Of a stretch of DNA of 6,729 nucleotides, positions 1-4,522 are shown piece by piece; position 1 is the first letter of the stretch; each line of letters opens with the position of its first letter. Location of the stretch: positions 1 to 6,729 of the forward strand of contig CAOXUF010000115.1 in NCBI GenBank assembly GCA_948560485.1, given 5' to 3'. The DNA comes from an uncultured Eubacterium sp. (lineage in GTDB: Bacteria; Bacillota_A; Clostridia; Lachnospirales; Lachnospiraceae). The position numbers and the translations under genes were made by a program. Below the pieces are notes generated by a model that searched no databases, was not told the DNA's origin, and saw only the letters and a program-made list of their open reading frames with translations.

Positions 1-146
1 CCACATATAAAGCAACCGGGCAGCTCGAAAAGCTCCCATAAACTTAAAGCAATATACATGTGAGAAGTAGCCACTGAGCGCGAAACAATAGCCATGAAGA
101 TTCTTTAGGGGTTGCCACTAAAATAAGAAAAGGAAGGTAAGAAGAT
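1..146 (+). other. Leader region with possible RNA structure
   Basis: No gene is seen before position 147. A compact hairpin can form at 18-37: GGG, a bulged C, AGCT, loop CGAAA, AGCT, CCC. A possible long-range pairing joins GCAACC (12-17) and GGTTGC (110-115), which would enclose that hairpin. The segment may be the structured 5' untranslated region of the following gene or the tail of a gene lying beyond the left edge. I found no convincing promoter here. The pairing is visible in the sequence; any role is a guess. Confidence 0.25.
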
Positions 147-428
147 ATGTGTATAACAAAAAATCAACTAGAATCCAAAGTAGAGGAGCTAAGAGGCCTT
201 AGGACTATGAAAGAAGAGCTTGAAAACGAACTGAAAGCGGTTGAACGTGAAATTATTTCCTACATGGTAGAAAACAACCTTGATACAGAATTCACGGACA
301 CGGCAAAAGTTACATACAAGTTACAGAGCCGGGCGAACCTTGACAAGGACAAGCTTAAAGAGGTTTTAGGGGATGATCTGAAACCGTTTGAGAAGATTAC
401 AAGCTTCGGTGTCTTAAGAATCAAATAA
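147..428 (+). CDS. Small coiled-coil phage-type protein (93 aa)
   Basis: The ATG at 147 follows AGGAAGG (131-137) with nine bases between, so this start is well supported. Residues about 5-42 (SKVEELRGLRTMKEELENEL and onward) form a charged heptad-like helix typical of a short coiled coil. The C-terminal half, with KVTYKLQSRANLDKDKLKEV and an ending near FGVLRIK, has the shape of the small phage proteins that often sit beside YqaJ-type recombination exonucleases: a coiled coil, then a KVTY/K strand, then a D-x-K-x-L helix. That similarity is from memory and gives no firm function. There is no signal peptide or membrane segment, so it is probably cytoplasmic. It is the first gene of a plus-strand series leading to the sigma factor. 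I am confident it is a gene and unsure of its role. Confidence 0.8.
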   Translation: MCITKNQLESKVEELRGLRTMKEELENELKAVEREIISYMVENNLDTEFTDTAKVTYKLQSRANLDKDKLKEVLGDDLKPFEKITSFGVLRIK

Positions 429-471
429 GTCGTTAGAGCGACTATAAAAAGGGCTTTAGGCTCTAAGCGTT

Positions 472-490
472 CCCACTCTTTAAGGGTGGG
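472..490 (+). other. Intergenic hairpin before the 49-aa gene
   Basis: CCCACTC (472-478) pairs with GGGTGGG (484-490) around the loop TTTAA, giving seven pairs including one G-T. A flanking GGCT (459-462) can pair with AGCC (495-498) to lengthen it. There is no downstream T-run, so it is not an intrinsic terminator. It ends 14 bases before the ribosome binding site of the next gene and could influence translation or RNA processing. A second small dyad, AGTCG/CGACT (428-432 and 439-443), lies just after the previous stop. Confidence 0.4.
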
Positions 491-518
491 AGGTAGCCAA
501 AAGAAAGGAGATGTAACC

Positions 519-668
519 ATGAAAAAACAGACATTACAGTTTGCTACCATTACAGAAAATGGAGTTGTCACAAAGATAGGAAGGTCGGCAATCTTACAGC
601 CGAAGACAGATTTCAAGGGCGGTTCCATTAAGTGGTATGAGGACAAGCTTAAGAAAGTCGGCAAGTAG
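519..668 (+). CDS. Small hypothetical protein (49 aa)
   Basis: The frame is open from a GTG at 486, but the ATG at 519 is preferred. It follows AAAGGAG (504-510) with eight bases between, whereas the GTG lies inside a hairpin and has no ribosome binding site. The 49-residue product is basic, with many lysines and a KKVGK end, and carries a strand-like KKQTLQFATITENGVVTKIG start. No known domain is recognised. It lies between the coiled-coil gene and the sigma-factor gene on the same strand. Its stop is 10 bases before the minihelix-like RNA element at 679-724. It is probably a small phage or element protein; the good ribosome binding site is the main reason to accept it. Confidence 0.6.
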   Translation: MKKQTLQFATITENGVVTKIGRSAILQPKTDFKGGSIKWYEDKLKKVGK

Positions 669-678
669 TATGTACATA

Positions 679-724
679 GGGTGGATGGTTCTTTATATAC
701 AGGGTTCGATTCCCTGTACACCCA
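679..724 (+). other. tRNA acceptor/T-arm minihelix-like element
   Basis: Positions 700-716 match a tRNA T-arm: five paired bases CAGGG/CCCTG closed by G-C around the loop TTCGATT, which fits the TTCRANY T-loop consensus exactly. The following TACACCC (717-723) plus A724 reads like an acceptor 3' strand with a discriminator base. Upstream, GGGTGGA (679-685) pairs with it at six of seven positions. Only 14 bases separate the acceptor 5' strand from the T-stem, so no D or anticodon arm can exist. It could be a decayed tRNA, an attachment-site relic or a tRNA mimic. The T-stem can extend to seven pairs, TACAGGG/CCCTGTA (698-704 and 712-718), and TTTTT follows at 725-729, so a weak terminator function is also possible. 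Confidence 0.5.
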
Positions 725-791
725 TTTTTCAATAGGCCATTGAAAATAAGCAACTTATCAATACATGGGATTCAGTAAAGGAGTTGGAATA

Positions 792-1370
792 ATGGAAAAA
801 GACCTTACATTGTTACAACCATATTGTGAGAACGATATGAGGAAACTGAAAAAGATGTCAAAGTCAATCTTTATGAGGTTTAACGAGCCATTGACAGGGG
901 CTGACTATGATGATTTCTATTCCCTTGCAAATCTCACCCTATGGCAGGCGTACAATGCTTACAACCCGGATGCAGGGGTTAGCTTTGAGGGATTTCTGTA
1001 CTCATGCTTACAAAAGAAATTCAAATCGGAACTGACAAACAGACACAGGCAGAAAAGGGTTCTGAATCAGTTAGCCGTATCACTGGATGCAGCAATTGAG
1101 GATGAAGACAAATGTAGTCTGATGGATATAATACCTTCTGATTTTGACACATTCGAAGAGATGATTGAACGACAGGAAAGGGACAGATTTAAGGGGAAAA
1201 TACAGATTTATCTTTCAAAACTGTCAAGTCAGCAGATTTCTATATTAAATTTTCTGATGGATGGATTCAAGGCGGTGGAAATCCGGGAAATACTGAATAT
1301 TTCGGAAAAACAGTATGCGGATGATTTACAGATCGTGAGATGCTATGAAAACGTAAAGATTTTATTTTAG
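792..1370 (+). CDS. Sigma-70 family RNA polymerase sigma factor, phage/element type (192 aa)
   Basis: This is a divergent sigma factor expected to bind core RNA polymerase and direct it to a specific promoter set, plausibly genes of this element. Residues about 15-90 match sigma region 2: DYDDFYSLANLTLWQAYNAY, then NPDAGVSFEGFLYSCLQKKF and a basic NRHRQKR tail. This parallels the usual DLxQEGxLALxxAxxxYDP and FxxYAxxxIR pattern. Residues about 142-190 (LSKLSSQQISILNFLMDGF, then EIREILNISEKQY) fit the region 4 helix-turn-helix. An acidic linker (EDEDKCSLMDIIPSDFDTFE) lies between. The frame is open from 765, but the ATG at 792 is chosen because AAAGGAG (777-783) sits eight bases upstream. The DUF262 gene follows after 13 bases with its own GGAGG, suggesting cotranscription. 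I am confident of the family; its targets are unknown. Confidence 0.85.
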   Translation: MEKDLTLLQPYCENDMRKLKKMSKSIFMRFNEPLTGADYDDFYSLANLTLWQAYNAYNPDAGVSFEGFLYSCLQKKFKSELTNRHRQKRVLNQLAVSLDAAIEDEDKCSLMDIIPSDFDTFEEMIERQERDRFKGKIQIYLSKLSSQQISILNFLMDGFKAVEIREILNISEKQYADDLQIVRCYENVKILF

Positions 1371-1383
1371 GGAGGAAAAAACA

Positions 1384-2481
1384 ATGGCAAAAAAGATTCG
1401 AAAACAGACTTATTCTTTAGGGCAGTACCTTAAAGCTATGGAAAAAGAAGTAATCCGCACAGACCAGGATTGTCAGAGACTTTCCGGCCAGTGGAATGCA
1501 AACATGATAAATGAGCTTCTTTACACTGTTCTGACAGATGGTTATATTCCACCGATTATTTTGGGAGAGGAAACAAGCTCCGGAATCACGAGATCATGGA
1601 TAATTGACGGTCTTCAGCGTTCCAGTTCCCTTGCATTATTCCGGTATGGAAATAAAGCGATTACACGGAAGTTAGATGAATACATGGTTCCCTATCAGCG
1701 GAAAGTACTGGATGAAGCCGGAAACATAAAAAGAGACGCACAGGGAGAGATCGTATGGGAAACTGCGGAATGTGATATTCGCGGAAAAACCTATGGCAAG
1801 CTGCCGGAAGAATTACAGGATATGTTCAACGAATATCAGTTGGAAACCGCAATTCACCAGGACTGCGATATAACTCAGATTTCTAAACTTGTTCGGAAAT
1901 ACAATAATCATCAAGGAATGAGTGTGAATCAAAAAGCATTCACATACGCTGACAATTTCGCAACAGATATTAGACAGATAACGCAGAATCGTTTCTTCCT
2001 GGATGTATATACCTGTACAGGAAAAGGAAAAATCAATGGGACACCTGAGAGAGTTGTAATGGATATGGTTCTTCTCTGTAATTATCCGGAAAATTTCAAA
2101 AAAGATGCAAAGAAAGGGTTCTCGTGGCTGAATGAAAATGCAACCCTACAGGATTTTGAAACGGTCGATAACCTTCTTACAAGAATGGCTTTATTGAACA
2201 TTACCCCAGGGGCTAGAGAGCTATTCAACTCCAAACATGCACATATTTTTGTAGCATTATTCAAGACATTTGCAGAGCTTGGAAAACCGGATGATGACTT
2301 TGGAAGATTTCTTGAATGGTTCATCAATACTGGAAATAACGTAATGATTGACGGAAAATCATGGAATTCACTGAATGAAGGGCTTGTGTCCACACGAGAT
2401 GCAAATGTTGTACGTGGAAAGTTGGATTTTTTGGTATCGCTGATGAACCTGTATTTCGAAAAGGACAGGATAGCTGCATAG
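1384..2481 (+). CDS. DUF262 (ParB/GmrS-like) domain protein (365 aa)
   Basis: The N-terminal third matches the DUF262 family. QRLSGQWNANMINELLYTVL (about 31-50) corresponds to the family's R-x-x-x-W and helix signature, PPIIL follows at about 56-60, and IIDGLQRSSSL (about 73-83) is the DGQQR motif with L in place of the first Q. In GmrSD-type restriction enzymes and related defence proteins this ParB-like fold binds and hydrolyses nucleotides. Known multi-domain members add a C-terminal HNH nuclease (DUF1524), which I do not see here. The remaining roughly 200 residues look helical. It may therefore be a regulatory or partner-dependent protein of a phage or integrative element and not a stand-alone nuclease. 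The start follows GGAGG (1371-1375) by eight bases. It lies 13 bases after the sigma-factor gene and is almost certainly cotranscribed with it. Confidence 0.78.
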   Translation: MAKKIRKQTYSLGQYLKAMEKEVIRTDQDCQRLSGQWNANMINELLYTVLTDGYIPPIILGEETSSGITRSWIIDGLQRSSSLALFRYGNKAITRKLDEYMVPYQRKVLDEAGNIKRDAQGEIVWETAECDIRGKTYGKLPEELQDMFNEYQLETAIHQDCDITQISKLVRKYNNHQGMSVNQKAFTYADNFATDIRQITQNRFFLDVYTCTGKGKINGTPERVVMDMVLLCNYPENFKKDAKKGFSWLNENATLQDFETVDNLLTRMALLNITPGARELFNSKHAHIFVALFKTFAELGKPDDDFGRFLEWFINTGNNVMIDGKSWNSLNEGLVSTRDANVVRGKLDFLVSLMNLYFEKDRIAA

Positions 2482-2487
2482 AGGAAA

Positions 2488-2518
2488 ATTGGGGTGTCCT
2501 GCAAATGGACATCCCAAT
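2488..2518 (+). other. 12-bp intergenic hairpin
   Basis: ATTGGGGTGTCC (2488-2499) pairs with GGACATCCCAAT (2507-2518) with a single G-T wobble, around the seven-base loop TGCAAAT. It starts seven bases after the DUF262 stop and ends before the ribosome binding site of the 121-aa gene. No T-run follows on the plus strand, so it is not a standard terminator. It may shield the upstream mRNA 3' end or mark a processing site that uncouples the two genes. Confidence 0.6.
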
Positions 2519-2541
2519 ATGGAAGAAAAGGAGAAAACGTC

Positions 2542-2907
2542 ATGTTTACGATATCAAATATTCTTTTAGATGTAGATAAAGGAATTTTAACAAATAACTT
2601 GAATGAAGATTATTTTTCATACAGAATTGTTTATTTTGTGAATTCTGTAGGTGGAAAAGAGAAGCATTATATAGACACACGGTATGACGGGTTTTGTCAA
2701 GCATTAAAAAATATCATCCGTGGGAATTTGACAACAACAAATACTGTTGTAATTGCGGCTATAATTATTAGGAAAAATGGGAAAAATATTTCCTTGCTTA
2801 GCAGATCATATGGATTCAGTTTGGATGGATATTTTCAAAAGATTTGTGAAGAAAAAGTAGAAAATATCAATAGCAATTATGGAAGGAGAGTGGCGCAATG
2901 GTGTTAG
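2542..2907 (+). CDS. Hypothetical protein (121 aa)
   Basis: The frame is open from a GTG at 2494, but that codon lies inside the 12-bp hairpin. The ATG at 2542 follows AAAAGGAG (about 2526-2533) by eight bases and is preferred. The product is a soluble, mixed alpha/beta-looking protein. It has aromatic-rich segments (EDYFSYRIVYFVNSVGGKEK) and a hydrophobic stretch TNTVVIAAIIIRKNGKN near the middle that looks like a buried beta-strand, being too short and too charged at its end for a membrane segment. I do not recognise the family. It lies downstream of the sigma factor and DUF262 genes and may belong to their transcript. The pentamer array begins about 55 bases after its stop. Confidence 0.72.
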   Translation: MFTISNILLDVDKGILTNNLNEDYFSYRIVYFVNSVGGKEKHYIDTRYDGFCQALKNIIRGNLTTTNTVVIAAIIIRKNGKNISLLSRSYGFSLDGYFQKICEEKVENINSNYGRRVAQWC

Positions 2908-2936
2908 GTTATACACCAAAGATTAGAAGCCCTTAA
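2898..2936 (+). CDS. 12-codon ORF overlapping the preceding stop, possible gene remnant
   Basis: An ATG at 2898 overlaps the last 10 bases of the previous gene and follows GGAAGGAG (2881-2888) by nine bases, so it has a proper translation start signal and looks translationally coupled. The frame encodes MVLGYTPKIRSP and stops at TAA 2934-2936. A good start on such a short frame suggests a gene whose body was lost when the non-coding array beyond it arose or was joined. It could also be a chance site. CCCTTAAGGG (2930-2939) is a perfect palindrome over the stop codon. Confidence 0.25.
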   Translation: MVLGYTPKIRSP

Positions 2937-2962
2937 GGGATTGTGGTAAACAGAAATAATGA

Positions 2963-3135
2963 GTTAAGTATTTTATGATTAGGTGAGATGGGCTTTGTTA
3001 GGTTAAGATACGTCTTGCTGAGTCAAGTTATGCTATGTTAGGCTAAGGTAGGCATTTTATGCTATGATGGGCTTAGATGTGTTCTGCTACGCTAAGTTGG
3101 GTTAGGCTTAGATTAGGTATGCTAAGTTAAGCACA
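2963..3135. repeat. Degenerate pentamer array, rule G-N-T-N-N
   Basis: From 2963 the sequence divides into consecutive five-base units that almost all begin with G and have T at position three: GTTAG, GCTAA, GGTAG, GCTAT, GATGG, GCTTA and others. I count 35 units. Thirty-three begin with G, and 28 of those have T at position three. The two exceptions are four-base TTAT units (2973-2976 and 3057-3060). Both follow a G-Y-A-T-T unit, so ATTTTATG occurs twice, 84 bases apart, and GATGGGCTT occurs twice, 79 bases apart. This suggests an internal duplication. The units are not identical copies, which separates this from a simple microsatellite. Stops occur in the reading frames, so it is not coding. 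The function is unknown; a binding ladder for an oligomeric nucleic-acid-binding protein or a replication/transfer site are possibilities. Confidence 0.85.
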
Positions 3136-3180
3136 TAATCACATGTGGTGGTTGGAAAATCTGACCGTTGCATGTGATTA
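3136..3180. repeat. Inverted repeat / long hairpin next to the pentamer array
   Basis: TAATCACATG (3136-3145) and CATGTGATTA (3171-3180) are a perfect 10-bp inverted repeat. The 25-base centre holds GGTTGG (3150-3155) opposite CTGACC (3161-3166) around the loop AAAAT. TGGT and GTTG (3146-3149 and 3167-3170) bridge the two stems by G-U pairs only. As RNA it could thus form a nearly continuous 20-bp stem, while as DNA only the outer and part of the inner pairs form. It starts exactly where the pentamer array ends. No T-run follows directly. A weaker bulged hairpin, GGGATGA/TCATTCCC (about 3191-3211), lies just downstream before T-rich sequence and could end upstream transcription. Confidence 0.7.
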
Positions 3181-3226
3181 AAATCTTGTGGGGATGAAGA
3201 AATTCATTCCCATTCTTTAGTTTGGA

Positions 3227-3255
3227 TTGTTTCATATATGGGAATCTGTTATACT
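3227..3255 (+). promoter_or_regulatory. Sigma-A type promoter of the MNT/HEPN operon
   Basis: TTGTTT (3227-3232) and TATACT (3250-3255) are separated by exactly 17 bases. The implied transcription start, near 3262, leaves a short leader of about 25 bases before the GTG start at 3288. The spacer contains CATATATG (3233-3240) within an imperfect dyad, a possible site for autoregulation by the toxin-antitoxin complex, though this is inference. The promoter makes the pair an independent transcription unit. Confidence 0.65.
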
Positions 3256-3287
3256 ATAAACAGGATGTAAGGAAGGGAGTGAAGCCT

Positions 3288-3617
3288 GTGGATACGCATG
3301 ATATAGTATTGGACTTTTCAAGACAAGTGAAGGATATATTAGGTGACAAGCTATCCAAGGTTATTTTATATGGTTCTTATGCAAGGGGAGATTACAGGGA
3401 AAATTCGGATATTGATATTATGGTTTTGACTACGCTGACAGATAATCAGATTATGCAGATTAAAACAGATATATATGACCTTGCATTTGATTTTCAAATG
3501 GAATATGGTGTCGATATAAGTGTGCTTATAAAGAATGAAGAACATTTTAATTACTGGTTGGGGGCACTGCCTTTTTATGATAACGTTCAAAAGGAAGGGG
3601 TTATTTTAAATGGATAA
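3288..3617 (+). CDS. Minimal nucleotidyltransferase (MNT) antitoxin (109 aa)
   Basis: This is a small nucleotidyltransferase of the type paired with HEPN toxins. In characterised HepT/MntA systems the MNT protein silences the toxin by transferring AMP groups to it. The family signature is complete: GSYARG (residues 29-34), then SDID with metal-binding aspartates D41 and D43, and a third acidic residue, D76, in YGVDISVLI. The length fits the family. The frame is open from a TTG at 3222, but the GTG at 3288 is chosen. AAGGGAG (3273-3279) lies eight bases upstream, and the earlier start would fall inside the promoter. The next gene overlaps its end by eight bases. It acts in the cytoplasm as the antitoxin. 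Identification is confident; AMP transfer here is inferred from the family. Confidence 0.9.
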   Translation: MDTHDIVLDFSRQVKDILGDKLSKVILYGSYARGDYRENSDIDIMVLTTLTDNQIMQIKTDIYDLAFDFQMEYGVDISVLIKNEEHFNYWLGALPFYDNVQKEGVILNG

Positions 3618-4002
3618 CAGGCAAACTGAATTAAGTAATTACCGACTTCATCAGGCAGAGGAAAGTTTAAAGGTATCCAGGTACTGTTACGATAATGAAT
3701 TTTACAAGGATTCAATAAACCGTTCCTATTATTCAGCGTTTTACTCTGTTAAAGCAGTGCTTGCGCTTACTTCTGTTGATTTTAAACGTCATAAGGATGT
3801 TATAGGGCATTTTAATAAGGAATATGTTGCAACAGGGATTTTTCCTAAAATAATAGGAAGAAAACTAGGCATCCTTAAGCAGATTAGGGAAGACAGTGAT
3901 TACGATGATTTTTATATCGCTTCTAAAGAAGAAGCACATGAGCAAATAGAAACAGCGAAGTTGGTTTTGGAAAAAATAAAAGAATATTTAAAGTTAAATT
4001 AA
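3610..4002 (+). CDS. HEPN domain toxin (130 aa) of the MNT/HEPN pair
   Basis: An all-helical HEPN protein of the COG1895-like type, in which members act as RNases or nucleotide-modifying toxins. Visible family features are HQAEESLKVSRYCYDNEFY (about 14-32), NRSYYSAFYSVKAVL (about 37-51, the NRxYYxxF helix), the RHKDVIGHF segment (about 60-68) and REDSDYDDF (about 93-101), which resembles the R-x-x-A-D-Y helix. The canonical R-x4-6-H catalytic motif of other HEPN RNases is not obvious, so the catalytic mechanism cannot be asserted. The ATG overlaps the antitoxin stop by eight bases and follows AAGGAAGGGG (3591-3600) by nine bases, indicating translational coupling with antitoxin made first. 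A bidirectional terminator follows. The pair probably forms a stabilising or anti-phage toxin-antitoxin module. Confidence 0.88.
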   Translation: MDNRQTELSNYRLHQAEESLKVSRYCYDNEFYKDSINRSYYSAFYSVKAVLALTSVDFKRHKDVIGHFNKEYVATGIFPKIIGRKLGILKQIREDSDYDDFYIASKEEAHEQIETAKLVLEKIKEYLKLN

Positions 4003-4012
4003 TAACCCTCAA

Positions 4013-4058
4013 AAGCACCAGCGGAAAGAATAAGACATCTTTCTATGGTGCTTCTTTT
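4013..4058. terminator. Hairpin terminator between convergent genes
   Basis: AAGCACCA (4013-4020) pairs perfectly with TGGTGCTT (4046-4053). Inside it GAAAGA (4024-4029) pairs with TCTTTC (4038-4043) around the loop ATAAGACA. A T-rich CTTTTCT follows on the plus strand. It starts 10 bases after the HEPN stop and overlaps the last codons of the minus-strand gene, where on that strand the stem is followed by TTTTGAGG. It can serve both converging transcripts, more convincingly the plus one. Confidence 0.7.
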
Positions 4059-4309
4059 CTGCCCTGTCTCTCACGGATTTCCTCAGATGCCTTTTCAAGA
4101 TAAATCTGCTGCCACTTCTGACGGATAATTTCCTCTTTTAGTTTCCGTGTACGTTTGTCAATATATCTGTCTAGCCACCCCATAATTGAGGACGGTATAA
4201 ACTCTTTAGGAACCTTCTGAATGATGGAAAATAATATGTCCTCTGATTTACTATGGAATTTGCGGAAAAATTTATGTGTTTTGTTTTCCGGTCTGATTTC
4301 TATGTTCAT
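4043..4309 (-). CDS. Small basic hypothetical protein (88 aa), minus strand
   Basis: The frame is open back to 4369, but that codon lies within the -35 box of the promoter. The ATG at 4307-4309 is preferred because GGAG (plus-strand 4318-4321) sits eight bases upstream. The product is soluble and rich in lysine, arginine and glutamate: an N-terminal NIEIRPENKTHKFFRKFHSK, a central helix ending in KEFIPSSIMGWLDRYIDKRT, and a long charged C-terminal helix to EIRERQGRKEAP. I recall similar small proteins on clostridial mobile elements but know no function, so none is assigned. It is the only minus-strand gene of the window and converges on the toxin-antitoxin operon. Charge and size would suit a nucleic-acid-binding accessory protein, which is only a guess. 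Confidence 0.75.
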   Translation of the reverse strand: MNIEIRPENKTHKFFRKFHSKSEDILFSIIQKVPKEFIPSSIMGWLDRYIDKRTRKLKEEIIRQKWQQIYLEKASEEIRERQGRKEAP

Positions 4310-4340
4310 GTGATCAACTCCGTTAGATAATTTCAATCTA

Positions 4341-4369
4341 ATTATATAGGAAGTAAAACCATATGACAA
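4341..4369 (-). promoter_or_regulatory. Near-consensus promoter for the minus-strand gene
   Basis: Read on the minus strand, TTGTCA (plus 4364-4369) and TATAAT (plus 4341-4346) are separated by 17 bases, an almost perfect sigma-A promoter. The transcription start would fall near 4333-4335. TAGAT (4324-4328) and ATCTA (4336-4340) form a small dyad around that start which could be an operator. The promoter also argues against the longer ORF start at 4369. Confidence 0.75.
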
Positions 4370-4399
4370 TGGAGAAGATGTAATTAAATAAAGTTGTAA

Positions 4400-4522
4400 A
4401 AGAAATCAGGTGTTAAGCTAGGCAGACCACAAACAACATCTGAGTTATCAAGATTATCCAGTATCAGCAGATCAACACTATATAAATATTTAAAGTTGTT
4501 AGAGGAAGGGGAAACGCATTGA
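4400..4522 (+). pseudogene. 3' remnant of a resolvase-like helix-turn-helix gene
   Basis: A frame open from just after a stop at 4397-4399 to TGA 4520-4522 encodes about 40 residues. They read GVKLGRPQTT followed by SELSRLSSISRSTLYKYLKL. This matches the C-terminal hinge (GRP) and helix-turn-helix of serine recombinases and related HNH/HTH proteins. No start codon lies near its beginning and the catalytic part is absent, so it is a truncated gene end. It closely resembles the tail encoded downstream at about 4854-4928 (SEFARLSRLSRNSVYKYLKI), suggesting a tandem or recombined copy of the same protein type. Its stop overlaps the TTG start of the HNH gene by four bases, so an intact ancestor may have been coupled to it. 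It lacks the roughly 20-residue IPQSFFRYYPQF insert of the downstream copy. Confidence 0.65.

Noticed and set aside
260..721. 153-aa minus-strand ORF
   Set aside because: It is antisense to two well-supported plus-strand genes and the T-arm-like element, has no ribosome binding site, and its composition is that of a shadow frame.
448..724. A split or interrupted tRNA using the hairpin at 472-490 as an anticodon arm (loop CTTTAAG, anticodon TTA)
   Set aside because: The loop shape fits, but no matching acceptor 5' strand or D-arm exists nearby. The T-arm lies more than 200 bases away behind a gene, and the anticodon would read a stop codon.
2082..2543. Minus-strand ORFs opposite the DUF262 gene end (including 2324-2512)
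   Set aside because: They lie opposite a clear gene and its hairpin and show no motif or start signal.
2963..3135. Telomere-like GTTAGG repeats
   Set aside because: GTTAGG occurs only scattered; the constant rule is period five with G and T fixed, not a six-base repeat.
2963..3180. CRISPR array
   Set aside because: The repeat unit is five bases, with no constant repeat of 23-40 bases, no unique spacers and no cas genes.
3366..3590. 74-aa minus-strand ORF
   Set aside because: It is antisense to the nucleotidyltransferase motif region; a shadow.
3983..4497. 13-base direct repeat AATATTTAAAGTT at 3983-3995 and 4485-4497 as element boundaries
   Set aside because: It is AT-only except for one G, and about one such match is expected by chance in a window of this composition.
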